NCBI GenBank assembly: GCA_020081605.1 | Contig: JAHREC010000018.1 | Coordinates: 6,572,001 to 6,636,000, forward strand | Length of the DNA stretch: 64,000 nucleotides | Direction of reading: 5' to 3' | Origin: Albifimbria verrucaria | Taxonomy: Eukaryota; Ascomycota; Sordariomycetes; Hypocreales; Stachybotryaceae | Shown: positions 35,173-46,349 of the stretch, one piece after another | Layout: each line of letters begins with the position of its first letter | How positions within the stretch are numbered: the first letter of the stretch is position 1 | Position numbers and translations under genes: made by a program | The notes under the pieces: generated by a model | Databases searched by the model: none | What the model was told of the DNA's origin: nothing | The model's input: only the letters and a program-made list of their open reading frames with translations

Positions 35173-37343
35173 TCACCAGCCATAACCAGTTAATCTTGAT
35201 ACTCTCCACGTTATCAGAGCTGATACCAATATGGATAGGCAGCTCCAGACAACGTATGTCATCTCTTTAGAAAGCCAAGCAGGTTCGAAATGTGATGGCC
35301 TCTTCCTCTTAACCAGTGGTTTGAAATCTGGTAACAGATCTTGTAATTTGAATGTCATTTTGTTAGCTGACAGCATACTGAGTAGCTGAAATGGAAGTAA
35401 CTCACCATATTTGATTCGGAGCTCCCCGCCATCTTGATTGAGACTCATATGATATGTAGCGACTTCCTCCATATGATTTTCCTGGCCTTCTTCGCGTGTT
35501 ATCTGTCGAACAAGAACTGAGCAGACATATGTCCACTCAACTATACTTGAGCTGGTCTTTTCTTGAGCGTAGCAACAAGCCCCACGATTTTGGGTTTTTG
35601 ATACAAGGACATAGGTAAAAGAGAATGGCGTGGTGTCAAGCTCATCCATAAGTGATGTAGAAGAGGGTAGTTTGTAAGTAATTCCGTTGGTGTCGCAGGA
35701 AAGAATAACGCTAGAACTGAAAGAAACGACCTTGTCAATAGAGTATACCAAAATCTCGTCGACAAATGAGCCTTTGAATTTGTGTGAGAGATAGCCAGGT
35801 GAGACAGATAGGATGCCTTGAGATATAAGCATATCTTCGCCTATTTTGCGGGGAACCCATCTGTTGTTGTGGTTACCGTCCCAGTTGTTTTTGAATTCTG
35901 TGTTGAAGAGAATGGATAAGGGTATCTTTTCTAGGCTAAGCAATATAGCTTGGAACATTTGGCTGGCTTCGAGTTATTTTAGAAGCGGAGAATTCTCAAA
36001 CTCCATTAGATTGGTAAGAATAAATGGCACGTCCTCGATCTTTGTGGTTGATCGACCCGCCAGCGCATTCCATGCCGAGGGAAAGCCAAGGGTATCCGTA
36101 CAGAATAAATTAAAGAAAGATTTTTGAAGAGCAATATTGACGCACTCGCACTTTGAGGTCTATATCTCCTGGCTCGTCCTTTCCTGCTAGGTTTTGACCG
36201 AAAGCTCGATACGTTGTGATTCAGTAGATGCTAATCCATCCTGCGGTGATGTCTGATTATTTGGATGTAGTAGTGGGTTCTCCTTTGTTGATATTTTACA
36301 GTAGGACCCGGTAGCCTTTGATTTTGCACCCATAGTTACTATTTCATCCTTGAACTGAATAGCAATCACACGACCTAGCTTGCCTTCCTGAAGAGTCCAA
36401 CTGCGCTCCATCCATACACTACATGCTATGCAAGCTCGGGTCTCCGTGTTGAGTCGGACGATGTGTTTATCCCCGGTTTGTTCTCTTGGGAACGATTCAA
36501 GCTTAGTACTCATTAGTTCAGCGTCAATTACCAGGGCAAAGGCCGCGCCTTTGTAAATAGATGACATTTCGTCTATTTGCAACGATCTTAGGGCGTCATT
36601 CTCAGCTGCTACGGGGATGCAGAGAGTGTCCATCCAGGAAAGCTGGCGCTTGTTGGGTCGTAAATTTTGTAGCTTCCTTAGCTGATCGAGGCTAGCCTGT
36701 AGATGCTGGATTTGGCAGCTGGGAAGGGCATTCCCTTGTGGGTTACCAAGTCCATCTGCCCAAACATGACTGATAGCAGTGTACTCGGACATTCTAGAGC
36801 GATCGTGGAGCTGTAGAATCGGTGAATTATTGCTTGCGCCCATTTCGATTGATACAAGTGGTATGCCGCCTCTCATTATGATCGCGATGGGCTTTCATAC
36901 GGCACAGAGACCATAGCACATGAGCAATCGGTAGATTCATGCCGAGTCTCGTATGCAGCCAAGTCGGCATTATAGGCGACACAAGCTTCTTGGTTGACGC
37001 ATGGCCTATGGTCCTCAGATCGATATTGAGATCGTTCTAGCGCAGATAGGTACGAGAAGGTCTTGTAGTCAAACATTTTTGAGAGATGCTCCACCTTGTG
37101 ACAACACCAGCCATTGGCAAGCATGTTCTCTTTGCATTGTTGTACCTGCTGGTCTGATCCCTGAGTCTGCTTTGAGACATATCGACATGTCGGGCAAGGA
37201 GACCGCTTGAACTGGAAAAGGGCAACGTAGTCACGAGGTGCTGGCTCATAACCCCTCCGTGAAACCCGGCCTGATTGTCGCTTGTCCCGGACAACCATGC
37301 CGAGGATAGTACTGATTTTGCGTCTTTGAAATATGCCCCTCAT
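35173..37343 (-). pseudogene. HET-domain (heterokaryon incompatibility) protein, broken
   Basis: The ATG at 37343 starts a Cys-rich N-terminal region (CPTCRY...GWCCHK...FDYKTFSYLSALERSQYR). The HET core follows: MSEYTAISHVWADGLGNPQG, LSWMDTLCIPV and VWMERSWTLQEGKLGRVIAIQF, in family order. Further down, AWNALAGRSTTK and the closing segment with a hydrophobic helix (MTYVVWSCLSILVSALITW) are the C-terminal part seen in long HET proteins, so I treat 35173-37343 as one gene of about 720 codons. The frame breaks at GGG 36889-36891 (a one-base loss), at two points between 36200 and 36120 around KVRECVNIALQKSFF, and a TAA stands in frame at 35976-35974. HET proteins trigger incompatibility cell death. 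This copy is probably inactive as written. Confidence 0.75.
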
Positions 37344-37548
37344 TGGTCAATTCAAGTAATAGTCAAGTCCTGATTGTAACAGGGTTATCTGATAAATGCT
37401 AAGATCATTGAAGATGTGTGGCACTGGCAAATCTATCTAGACTGGTGTAGAGAGCAAGGAAGATTATTAAGGACTATATATGGCTGATATATGTCAAAGT
37501 TCAGCTTGCAGGTTCTCCTAGCCCCTATTCATTATGTGATACCATGCT

Positions 37549-37690
37549 GGTGATTTGGTAATCTCCCTCAAACTTACAGATCAAATCATCTACTGATTCG
37601 TACTATGAGCCTGCATAAGGCTACTACAGTGATTTAGTAACTTTCCCTCATTTGCAGGCCTAATCATCTGCTGACACGTGATCACTCTGG
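37549..37690. repeat. Imperfect tandem direct repeat, two units about 81 bp apart
   Basis: Unit 1 (about 37549-37605) and unit 2 (about 37630-37686) share gtgattt(g/a)gta,ac/at..ccctca, then (c/g)a(g)atcaaatcatct-like and (a/g)cctaatcatctgctga blocks. They lie upstream of the HET gene start. No coding potential was seen. Confidence 0.5.
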
Positions 37691-40638
37691 ATAAATCTCA
37701 CTTTGCAACAATTATGGATAAATGATTGAATAGTGAATTGTGCTCCCGAATTGTGAAAAAATGATATTTGCCGCTGTGTACCTTTCTTAGAAGCGTGTCA
37801 TGTTGGAGTTAGTTGGAGGCATCAAAACCCTGTGACGACTGCCGAACAAGCTCAAGTCTTTGCATCTCATTTTTCTCTAATGTCCTAAACGAATTGGCCA
37901 CCTTAACAGTAAAGGAAAGCTAGCTGGTATGTGCTGGAATGGCTTCTCTTGGTTTTACAGGACTATACGTACGGGATCGGTCTGGCTCAATAATCCATTG
38001 CTTGTGTGTATCTCCTTGAGTCCGGTAAGGAACAGGATAAGTAAAAGCCCTACAGCGTCTTAGTTATATATGAATATATAGTGTGAAGTACTGCCAGTAT
38101 ATTTATTATCGCTTAATTTACTCGGCCTTTATTTTATCTACTTTTTCCCCGTTCTGATTGGTTAATTTGCTGGTTTGTTACTTATTCTGTGCCTTACCAG
38201 ATTCAAGGAGATAGGGTAGTGCGTGAGGATCTGAAAAGGATCACCATACAAATGACAGGCTTCTTATAGGCAAATCTATAAACTTCCTGGGCCTATCTAC
38301 GAGTAATATTAAGCTCTTGACGTCTTATTTATCGATTCGCAACTGTTGACACCCACAGAGTGATTGCTATGAGTTGGATTGCTTGATAAACTGGACTTTA
38401 CTTAAACCAAGTAAGTCAGGTCCTATGAAAGGGGAAGATGGTTCAAGGCTTACAATCAAGTCATTTAACATGTCGAATATTGTAATTCAGTGCGGTTCAG
38501 CAGATCAGTGCTTCTAAATGACGACTAATCTTTATTTCTTTGAACTAGACCTTTCTACCACCGTAGTTGAATGTGGGTTCTCATGAATCGTTCGTTCGTC
38601 GTTGATTGTGGAGTCACGATTCCAAATTTTGCAGATTCATGCCGAGTTTTATACAGTGAAACAACGTCAAGGCCTGATAAACAGGAAAGGGGATGAAAGT
38701 GATAAGAGGTCCTTCCAGCAATCACTTATTGCTGACATATACCAAGGCTACCCTAGCCAACGGATAATTTCCTACGACCATCTGCCGTCCCTGCTTACCG
38801 TGACTGTTGATGTGAGCGTTTGCTTCAAACTGACCACCGAAGTAAATTCTCTTTCTTATCAGCCGTATTACGATAGCCCCTGTCACATCAAAAACCTTAT
38901 ATACGCTATTCTCACTACAAACCTTTCCTCAATGTCACTTGTAATAATACAATAATTCACTAAAGCTCGGCTGGTTTCGCTTGTGCTATCCTGAACGAAC
39001 GATATCATTATGCTTTCTTTGTTTCGTTCTTTAACTTAAGCCTCGAATAAAACGTCCAACATGGGCAGCTCAGTCGTTTTGAGCAGCGGCCTATAACGCC
39101 TGCAAAGTCCAGCCCCAGGATCACAGACCACACAAAAACCATAGCTTGCCCCTGTAAAACTACGTAGAGGATGAAAAAGTCACATTCGAACTTGACTTTC
39201 TCACAACGCTTTACTAGAAATCCTCCACATAGAACTGTGGCAGTACGCTTTCTACAAGTGTGGCTCCTGCTCGTCGAGATTCAAAAGTACCGCAAGACGA
39301 CTGAGACCGATCATGTTGTTAGCTCACATGCGGAAAAGCTTAGTTTTGAAGGACCCTTCGTTTGACGTGCTGACAAACACACCTTTTATCACTTGGGAAC
39401 TTTGGATTCTAAACTGATCCTTTCCGTTATTTGATAGAGCAATGAAATCGTCACCGTCTTTGAATCTCATCCCAGCAGTGGCTTGAAGCAGGAAATCCAG
39501 CCCCTCTTGATTGAATCGAGTTCAAGTTCGTGACAAAAGGCCCACAAGCGGGTAAGATTTGACAGAAGAAGATAATTAAGCCCCAAAAGAGAAGTAACTA
39601 GGTATTATGACACTTGCAAGCTTATGAGGAACAGAGAGAAAATATTGACATGGCATGTGACCTCTACTCTCTGAGTTATAAATCAAGCGTCTCTGCTAGA
39701 GGCAGACGCGCAGTTACTAAAATTCAGAAGTTACCAAGGTGACTAGAGTGTTTTTAGTTATATATATATTATTCTAGATGTAAGAAAACTGATTACCTAC
39801 ATGCTAGCCCTAAAATTTGAGCTGTTTCTGCTACATTTCTTCGAGCTCCTCGACCATCTTGGCCTGCTTGACTCTTTAGAAAGATTGTCTCCCGAGTGCC
39901 TCAAATAAGAGTAGTACTCTGAATGGTGGAGATGAGGACTCTGGTAGGTATGGTGATGATAGTGCATGTTAAAGTAAGAAGTGGGCAGTAAGCTTTGGGT
40001 TGCCGGCCGTTGTTGTGGGGCTATCAGGAGGAATCCAAATTCATCCTGCAGAATTCCATATTGACTTCATTCATTCACCCTCGCTAATGTCATAGCAAGA
40101 TTGATTTGTTAGCATCGTGTGATGCATCTCGGGCCGTCCAAGCTGAATGCGTGTGCATTATTTTTTGTATTGTGGTATGAATGTCAAGTTCCAGCGCGCC
40201 CTTCAAACGATTAACAACTTAGATTCGCCAACCATATGTATTATGGAGTTGGCATTTTCTCCACAGTGGAGTCAGCTGAAATTTCATGCATCATGAAGTT
40301 GCATTCTGTTAAAAGACCACCTGCGAGCACTGAACATTTCTGGACAACTAGTACTCGTGTTCCCTGCAGCTTACGTGGGCTGACACCAGCGCCTCTGCAC
40401 TCCAATGTGGCCAAGAACCATAGTGCTCACAACAACATCAACGAGCTTGCTTCATTGCTGGATGACATTCGGTGGCTTGAATCTGTGCATTTTGTAACGT
40501 TGCGCTCTGAATATCTCGTATTTTGTTCAGGGTCACATGAGTAAACTGAATGAACAAAAACACTGGTGTATTTGTAATTGCTCCATGCATCACAGGCTAT
40601 CACTTGAATTAGCCACTGTGTCTGTATATTCAAAACGA

Positions 40639-40644
40639 TATAAA
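40639..40644 (+). promoter_or_regulatory. TATA box of the small secreted protein gene
   Basis: TATAAA followed by GGGG lies 133 bp upstream of the ATG at 40777, a normal distance for fungal core promoters allowing a leader. Confidence 0.4.
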
Positions 40645-40776
40645 GGGGCGATTTGGTTCATGTTGGCAGTTTCATCTCAAAGCATTCGCATGGAGTTTTG
40701 CTGAAATTAATAACCACAGTCAAAAACCTCAACCTCTTTTGAAAATAATACCAGTACATTTCACTGAATCATAACC

Positions 40777-41224
40777 ATGAAGCTACAAGTTGTACTCGCC
40801 ACTTTCGCATCGATCTCGGTCTCGGCTCTCCCTAGTGCCTTTCCAATGGATCGACCTCTTGACTCCCCAGGATTGGGTGCTCGCCAGGCAGGATGGACTC
40901 GCATTGTTGGGTTTGGCGGCTCCTATGACTGTGAAGGCGGACCTTGGGCCAAGACCGCCTGGCACCTATATGGTGAGAATCAATGTTATGGGTGGCCGCA
41001 CTACAGTGCGCAACTCATCTCAGGCGATAGCTCTGGCGCTTGTCACTCATGTAAGTAACCGCACAAACTCTCCAAATGCAGAGTATTTATTAACAGGCGA
41101 ATAAGTCACGCTTTACACCTGGGAAGAAGGAAAGGAGCCATGTTCTGGAGAAACGCTCGCGGTCACTGAGTTTGATAAATGCTATGATACTCGAGGGTAT
41201 AAAGCTATTCGGTACAACTGCTAA
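40777..41224 (+). CDS. Small cysteine-containing secreted protein (effector-like)
   Basis: The ATG at 40777 opens a signal peptide (MKLQVVLATFASISVSALPS), then a short propeptide ending in the dibasic-like GAR before QAGWTRIVGFGG. Exon 1 is 40777-41050. With donor GTAAGT and acceptor AATAAG, exon 2 is 41106-41224. The alternative AACAG acceptor at 41094-41095 puts a TAA in frame, so the later acceptor is preferred. The product is 130 residues with six or seven cysteines in the mature part, and ends ...KCYDTRGYKAIRYNC. Length, signal, cysteines and aromatic content fit small secreted proteins of plant-associated or soil ascomycetes. I recognise no named family, and it stands alone in an AT-rich region. 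Confidence 0.75.
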
Positions 41225-42068
41225 TCGGTCTGTTGGCATCTTCGTATCCTGTGTTTCATCAAGAAAACTGCCAAAAGACCCTAGCATGAGATGGAAATAC
41301 CAAAAGTATGACACTGAAACTAGACATTTGGAATGAGCATTATAAGGATACATCTCCCTCAGAAAGCGCCAGAAGAATCTTGAATGTCACTATATAGGTC
41401 AATAACTAGAGGCCATTCACGGTTTCATCCACACGGTTGATAATGTTCCGTATCCCATTCAGTCTCTTGTGGAATCATGTCATTAGCATAAATACGAAGA
41501 TTGCTGCTATACAATCAGCTATATAGCCTTTGTTCTTTAATCCCAGCAGTTAGCATGTTTTAGCATTGGTTGACATAAGTTAGCAAGGACCTTATTGAGT
41601 ACATGACCCATCTTACTCTTAGTTATCGATGAATTCGAATTTAGCAGGTCTTAAAGAACTGTGTGTATGCTAGTCAGTGTGTGTATTGAAGAACACATCT
41701 TCAGAAGCAAGCACTGCGAGCTATTTACCTTAAGATGGGACCTCTAGCATCCTTGACATGAGCAACAGTGATAGAAGGGCAGCTGATTGATGCATAACAC
41801 CTTCCTGAGTGTGAACTTTACTAGGTAACTCTCTTTACTGCATCCGTGCATAAAGCTTGCAGCCAATATAACAGCAAAGTCTGGAGGCCGGTCTGAAGGG
41901 AGGTTTGACCCTAGGTGTGGACCTTGATAACTCATCATACCTCGCACGCAGCAATTCTATATTGAAGCAGGAATAGATAACTTGGCTACTGTCCACATAA
42001 TCCATCTTCACTATCTTCTGATTCTCTGATTTTAAAGCAACGTATAGCGCATTGCCAGATTTGCCATC
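41225..42068. other. Intergenic stretch
   Basis: No gene is seen; these are the 3-prime flanks of the secreted protein and NLR genes. Confidence 0.45.
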
Positions 42069-44707
42069 TTATTTATTTCTCTTGGCCCCTCGGTCGATGA
42101 GCAGATGCATAATATCTTCACTGCTTTCGTATGTAGCAGCTTTTAATGCATTATCGTAATAGCCACCTTGTGCATTGATATCGGCCCCTCGGTCAAGAAG
42201 AAGCTGTATAATATCTTCACTATCTCCGCATGCAGCAGCTTGTAATGCATTATCGTAATAGCCACCTTGTGCATTGATATCGGCCCCTTGGTCAAGAAGA
42301 AGCTGTATAATATCTTCATTGCCTCTGTATGCAGCAGCTTGTAGCGCATTTCCGAGTTCGCCACCTTGTGCTTTGATATCGGCCCCTCGGTCAATAAGAA
42401 GCTGTATAATATCTTTACTGCCTCTGTATACAGCAGCTTGCAGTGCATTACCATAAGGGCCACCTTGTGCATTGATATCGGCCCCTCGCTTAATAAGAAG
42501 CCGCACAATATCTTTTATGCCGATATATACAGCAGCTTGTAGCGCATTACCATATTTACCACCTTGTGCATTGATATTGGCCCTATGATCAAGAGCAGCT
42601 GCACAATGTCTTCTCTGCCTTCGTATGCAGCAGCTTGTAGCGCATTACCATATTTACCACCTTGTGCATTGATATCGGCCCCATGATCAAGGAGCAGCTC
42701 CACAATGTCTTCTCTGCCTTTGTATGCAGCAGCTTGTAGCGCATTTCCGAGTTCGCCACCTTGTGCATTGATATCTACCTCTTTTATGATAAGTTGAATG
42801 AGCTTTGTACAGCCAAAATTTGATAGCACATATAGCAGTCCTGCTCCTATACCGTCGTGCCGCCGAAAGAAATACGTCCTGTTATTCCTGGTGCTTGGAA
42901 CGGTTTGAAATCGATACTTCTGGTCTCGTAACCATGATACAATTGACGTCAGCGACGAATTTCTGACCTCAGAGTGAGTATGCCCAGAGTACGCTCGGTT
43001 GTAATCACTTTGTGATATGTCACTGAATGAAAGAGACATTTCAGCATGAAAGAATATGTGGCTGGTAGCATAATCCAAAAGACGTTTTCGTCTACTAGAG
43101 ATTCAAATGTCTCCTCGTTAATGAATGTAGTATTAACATGCTGGCTGTATTTCAAGCAGCAATCCCAAAGTCGGGCGTGGCTAGCCATGATAGCTTCTTG
43201 TCCTAATGTTGGGTCTAATCTTTGAAGCCTGCCGTTCCGGGTTAGGAAGTCGGCAATTGACTGATGAATAAACTGCAATTTGTTTTGATTCCCTCTCCGA
43301 ATTTCAATAAGGCCCCTGGATGAGCTAGTTATACGTCGTTCAATTATTTCTCTAGGATACCTAGGCGGCCCCACGACTATCGCGAACAGCTGTGCGGGTG
43401 TCAGTGGATATTTGCTGAGAAGTACCCATTGGAGCATGGAGATAGTCTCGCTCTGAACCGGTGTGCTATCCACCAAGATTGCATCAAAAAGGTCTTCAAG
43501 GTCGGCTGGAATTTCGGCAAGTGCAGTTTTCATCGATTCAATAAGGCCATCATCGTAGGCCTGATTCAAACGAATGACGACAAGGACAACCCACATGAAG
43601 ACACCGTCGGCCTTGTGAAATATCTCTTGTTCAATTTCTTGATCACGTACCCTCAGTTTGTCGCCGACATATCTTATAATGTCTGTATTGTGGCCCCAAC
43701 TATTCTCCATGGTCAACTCTAACTTCTTCTCCATATTGATTGTGGGATAATGCCGACTGGAGAGGCATATCTTGAGTGAACTTCGGCAACGAGTAGCCTT
43801 TTGCTCAGAGATTCGAGGAACTCGACGACTTTTCTGACGTCGGAGATATCGCACTCATCCAATGCATCGACCAGTAGTAAGAGAGGCTTGGCTTGCTGTA
43901 TCTCCACCACGGATCGCAAAAAGCCTTCTAACTCAGACGGTCGCCATATGCAAGCCTCGATGCCTATTCTGGTCTTTTCGGGGAAGTAATTGGCAAAGTG
44001 GTTGTAAATCGTCTCATCAATATCAAGAAGTTGATAAGTGATAGATCTTAGCATTCCAGAAGGGCTTTTTCTAAGATGTCACCCCGAGCATTAAAGAAGT
44101 ATGCAGCGACGCGATGATCGCAAAACATGGTTTTGAAGCGAATCAGTGAGTGTTTCATAAGCGTTGACTTGCCAGCGCCTGGTTTTCCTTTAATCCAGAG
44201 CACTCCATTGTGTTCTTGTATGCAGGTAGGGGTTTTCCATTCGCTGAATATGTCAGTGTCGAACAGCCAGTCGCATGTATCCAGGTTAGCGTCTTGTATG
44301 TCGTGGAATCGAGCCTTCATATTAGGGAACACAAGGCTACGAAGATAGGCTATTGATAGTAAGTGAATATCCTCAAATCAGTGCAAGTTTCAGGTAGCAC
44401 AAATTCATTTATCTACCTTCTCTTTGCTGTTGAAGTCGGAGGGTCTCATTGTATCGAGAATCTTGCCAAGGATCTGTGCCATAGTCAGTCCCACATCTTC
44501 AGTCATGCAGTCAGTTCAAACTGCTCATACTGATGCCGTAAAATTTATTGTTGTTAAATTGCGTCCCCCAGCATTGTTGTTGTGCTGAGAACCGCTGCCA
44601 GCCGCGACATTTTGTGGCCCAGGGCCATGATTGGGGATGGAAATAGGAGGTCCGAATGCTTCACTGTAGGAACGTTTATGAGTTTCGTTAGAATTTGTCG
44701 CAGACAT
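42069..44707 (-). CDS. NLR-type STAND protein: amyloid-like motif, NACHT, ankyrin repeats
   Basis: The ATG at 44707 (MSATNSNETHKRSYSEAFG) begins exon 1. It carries an Asn/Gly/Gln-rich motif, GPQNVAAGSGSQ followed by NNNAGG, resembling the fungal sigma amyloid motif. Adding one G to the run at 44565-44569 continues it as GGTQFNNN and brings exon 1 (to 44531) to phase 1. Intron 44474-44530 has a CTGAC branch. Exon 2 is 44417-44473, intron 44350-44416, and exon 3 starts at 44349; all phases then agree. Exon 3 encodes a NACHT NTPase (Walker A IKGKPGAGKSTLMKH; Walker B LLLLVDALDECD), a winged-helix region with IHQSIADFLTR, and seven 33-residue ankyrin repeats to 42069. One-base breaks lie at 44066-44070, near 43805, 43077-43080 and near 42590. 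Role: oligomerising sensor that would template a matching effector. Confidence 0.85.
42163..42855 (-). repeat. 99-bp tandem ankyrin-repeat DNA
   Basis: The block ccaccttgtgc recurs at 42163, 42262, 42361, 42460, 42559, 42657 and 42756. The period is exactly 99 bp except one unit of 98 bp (42559-42656), which is where the NLR reading frame breaks. Units are nearly identical, differing mainly at positions encoding the variable face (YKG/YEG/YRG/CGD and so on). Confidence 0.9.
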
Positions 44708-45082
44708 CTCTACTGGGCGCAGAGGGCTCAAAGGAAGGCTCAAAATCCGAATCCGAATGATGGGTACGGAGGCAAGCACCAAACTGATGCGTTTACTTCC
44801 GTGTTCAACCCCGCATGGTGATGGTCTGCTATTGGGCGATGTAGTTCGGTCTCGCCATTGGATAAGACACCAGCTGCCGCAACAAGGCTCTCTGCAATCA
44901 GTAAGGCTGAGGTGTAAGGGGACAAAAGGCCTCACAGTCTTTGGGTACGAAATGACTAGGTGAATACGCGTGATCAAATTGTTCAAATCAACCTATCTCT
45001 TTTATCTTTTTTTCCGTTTTGGTCCTCTTCGTCATTATTTATAAACATAAATTTGGAGAATCCGCGACCCTCAGTCGATATG

Positions 45083-46155
45083 TTAATCGGTGTGGGCGTA
45101 TCGTGCTAGTACCGCCTTCATCACCGACGCCGCCGATGCTGCTGCAAATAGCTGCCAGTTCTTGTTCTTGTGGCTATCGGCATAGTCACAGATCCCCTTG
45201 ATGATGATGCAAGGAAGCTGATCCCACACCCCGCTCCCTCCATCTCGAACGCTATCACTCCCTGCTCATCAGCGATACGATCCCGATGTTCGCCAGACTT
45301 CATGACCGTATCTCCTGCTGCTATACGCCCAATAAAGATATGCGGAGCTTGAGCTTCCTTGTCGTTCATGCCTCGCTTCTCTGCCAAGCGATCTCGAGCT
45401 CGGAGTTGGCGCTCGTCGCACCCCAGTTCCGCACAAGTTGCTCGAGCAGCGCTATTGCAGAATTTTGGCGGCTCTTGTTCGCAAAAATCGCACACCTGTG
45501 GTGCGTGATGCATGTGCCTATACTTTGCTCCGAAGAGTTTGTCCTCAGACACTCCGGGATATCGGTAATTTGAATGCCGATGCTGGAGATTAGCGGCGTC
45601 TTGTAGTAGGATAAGATATTCGCTAGCCATGCGTCGTAAGATCTGATTCCCTGATTCCGTCTCTAGGCTTGCAATCAAACTGCGTATATCAATGCTGGCA
45701 CATCCTAGACTATGCTCCATCGTGTCCTTGGGTATGAATCCCGAAGGATACTGCCTACCTAAGGCGTGCTGGACGCTTTTGCTGATAACCACATCGCCCA
45801 ACAGTTTTTCATACCCACCACCTCCCGGTACACCACCACAGACACCTACAAGAAGAGCCATCTTCACGCCGGTATAGCTCGATCTAACGCCGGCCGCAGC
45901 CCCGCTCGCAGCACTTGTGCCCATGCCGGGAAGTAGTACCAGAACAATGTTGTGCGCCCTGATACGTCCCGTTGTGTATGTATTGGAATCTCCAGTTGCT
46001 TTTCCATATTTTCCTCCATCCACGTCCCAGATTTCGTCAAAGACGAGCGAAACGGCGTCATACTCGAGTGGTAAGGCGCAGATGATGGCAATTCCGAATT
46101 CGTCTCGCCGCATGGGCCTGCGACTGCCAGATCTCGGCATCTCGGCACTCTTCAT
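45083..46155 (-). CDS. PNP_UDP (nucleoside phosphorylase-like) domain protein, NLR-effector type
   Basis: The ATG at 46155 ([11 protein letters not shown]) leads after 20 residues into the PNP_UDP fold: [16 protein letters not shown], then [13 protein letters not shown] (phosphate/ribose-binding glycine loop), [20 protein letters not shown], and the C-terminal [15 protein letters not shown] followed by [17 protein letters not shown]. The latter is diagnostic of the fungal PNP domain used as NLR effector. The frame breaks once, at the C/G-run 45229-45232. Restoring one base carries it to the TAA at 45085-45083. About 357 residues, with no NACHT in the same frame. Such domains cleave or phosphorolyse nucleosides or nucleotides when clustered. 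It sits 47 bp downstream of the 48-residue motif ORF and 376 bp upstream of the NLR, all on the minus strand. Confidence 0.87.
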
Positions 46156-46202
46156 CTGAGATTCAAGGAATACACCTAGTATCTTTAGTGATTGGACGAT
46201 GC

Positions 46203-46349
46203 TTAAATGGTGTAGATGTCCGCACTGTCATGAAAGGTGCCGTTGTTGAATTGCACGCCTCCGCCGTTGTTGACATACTGAGCCCCACTGCCCGCAGCAA
46301 CATTTTGAGGCCCAGAACCAAGATTGCTTATGGAAATATTAGAGGACAT
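46203..46349 (-). CDS. 48-residue ORF with amyloid-like (sigma-type) motif
   Basis: ATG at 46349 to TAA at 46205-46203. The peptide consists almost entirely of ISISNLGSGPQNVAAGSGAQ followed by VNNGGGVQFNNGTFH. It matches the N-terminal motif of the NLR at 44707 over about 30 positions, at both protein and DNA level. Asn/Gly/Gln pseudorepeats of this kind form the fungal sigma amyloid motif in NLR/effector pairs. Its stop lies 47 bp before the PNP ATG, and a CTCAG acceptor ends precisely at that ATG. It is therefore either a free-standing mini-gene or the first exon of the PNP gene; no in-phase donor stands out. Confidence 0.7.
   Translation of the reverse strand: MSSNISISNLGSGPQNVAAGSGAQYVNNGGGVQFNNGTFHDSADIYTI

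Larger units (their letters stand above)
37344..40776. other. Long gene-free stretch
   Basis: No supported gene. The longest ORF (38602-38955, plus) starts without ATG and shows no family features. An imperfect direct repeat at 37549-37690 is listed separately. The right end is the promoter of the small secreted protein. Confidence 0.5.

Noticed and set aside
42163..42855. Regular 99-bp repeats as a possible CRISPR-like or satellite array
   Set aside because: The period equals 33 codons and each unit translates to an ankyrin repeat in the NLR frame.
44497..44530. 34-bp first intron in the NLR
   Set aside because: It is shorter than normal fungal introns. The 57-bp alternative has a CTGAC branch and keeps every later phase correct.
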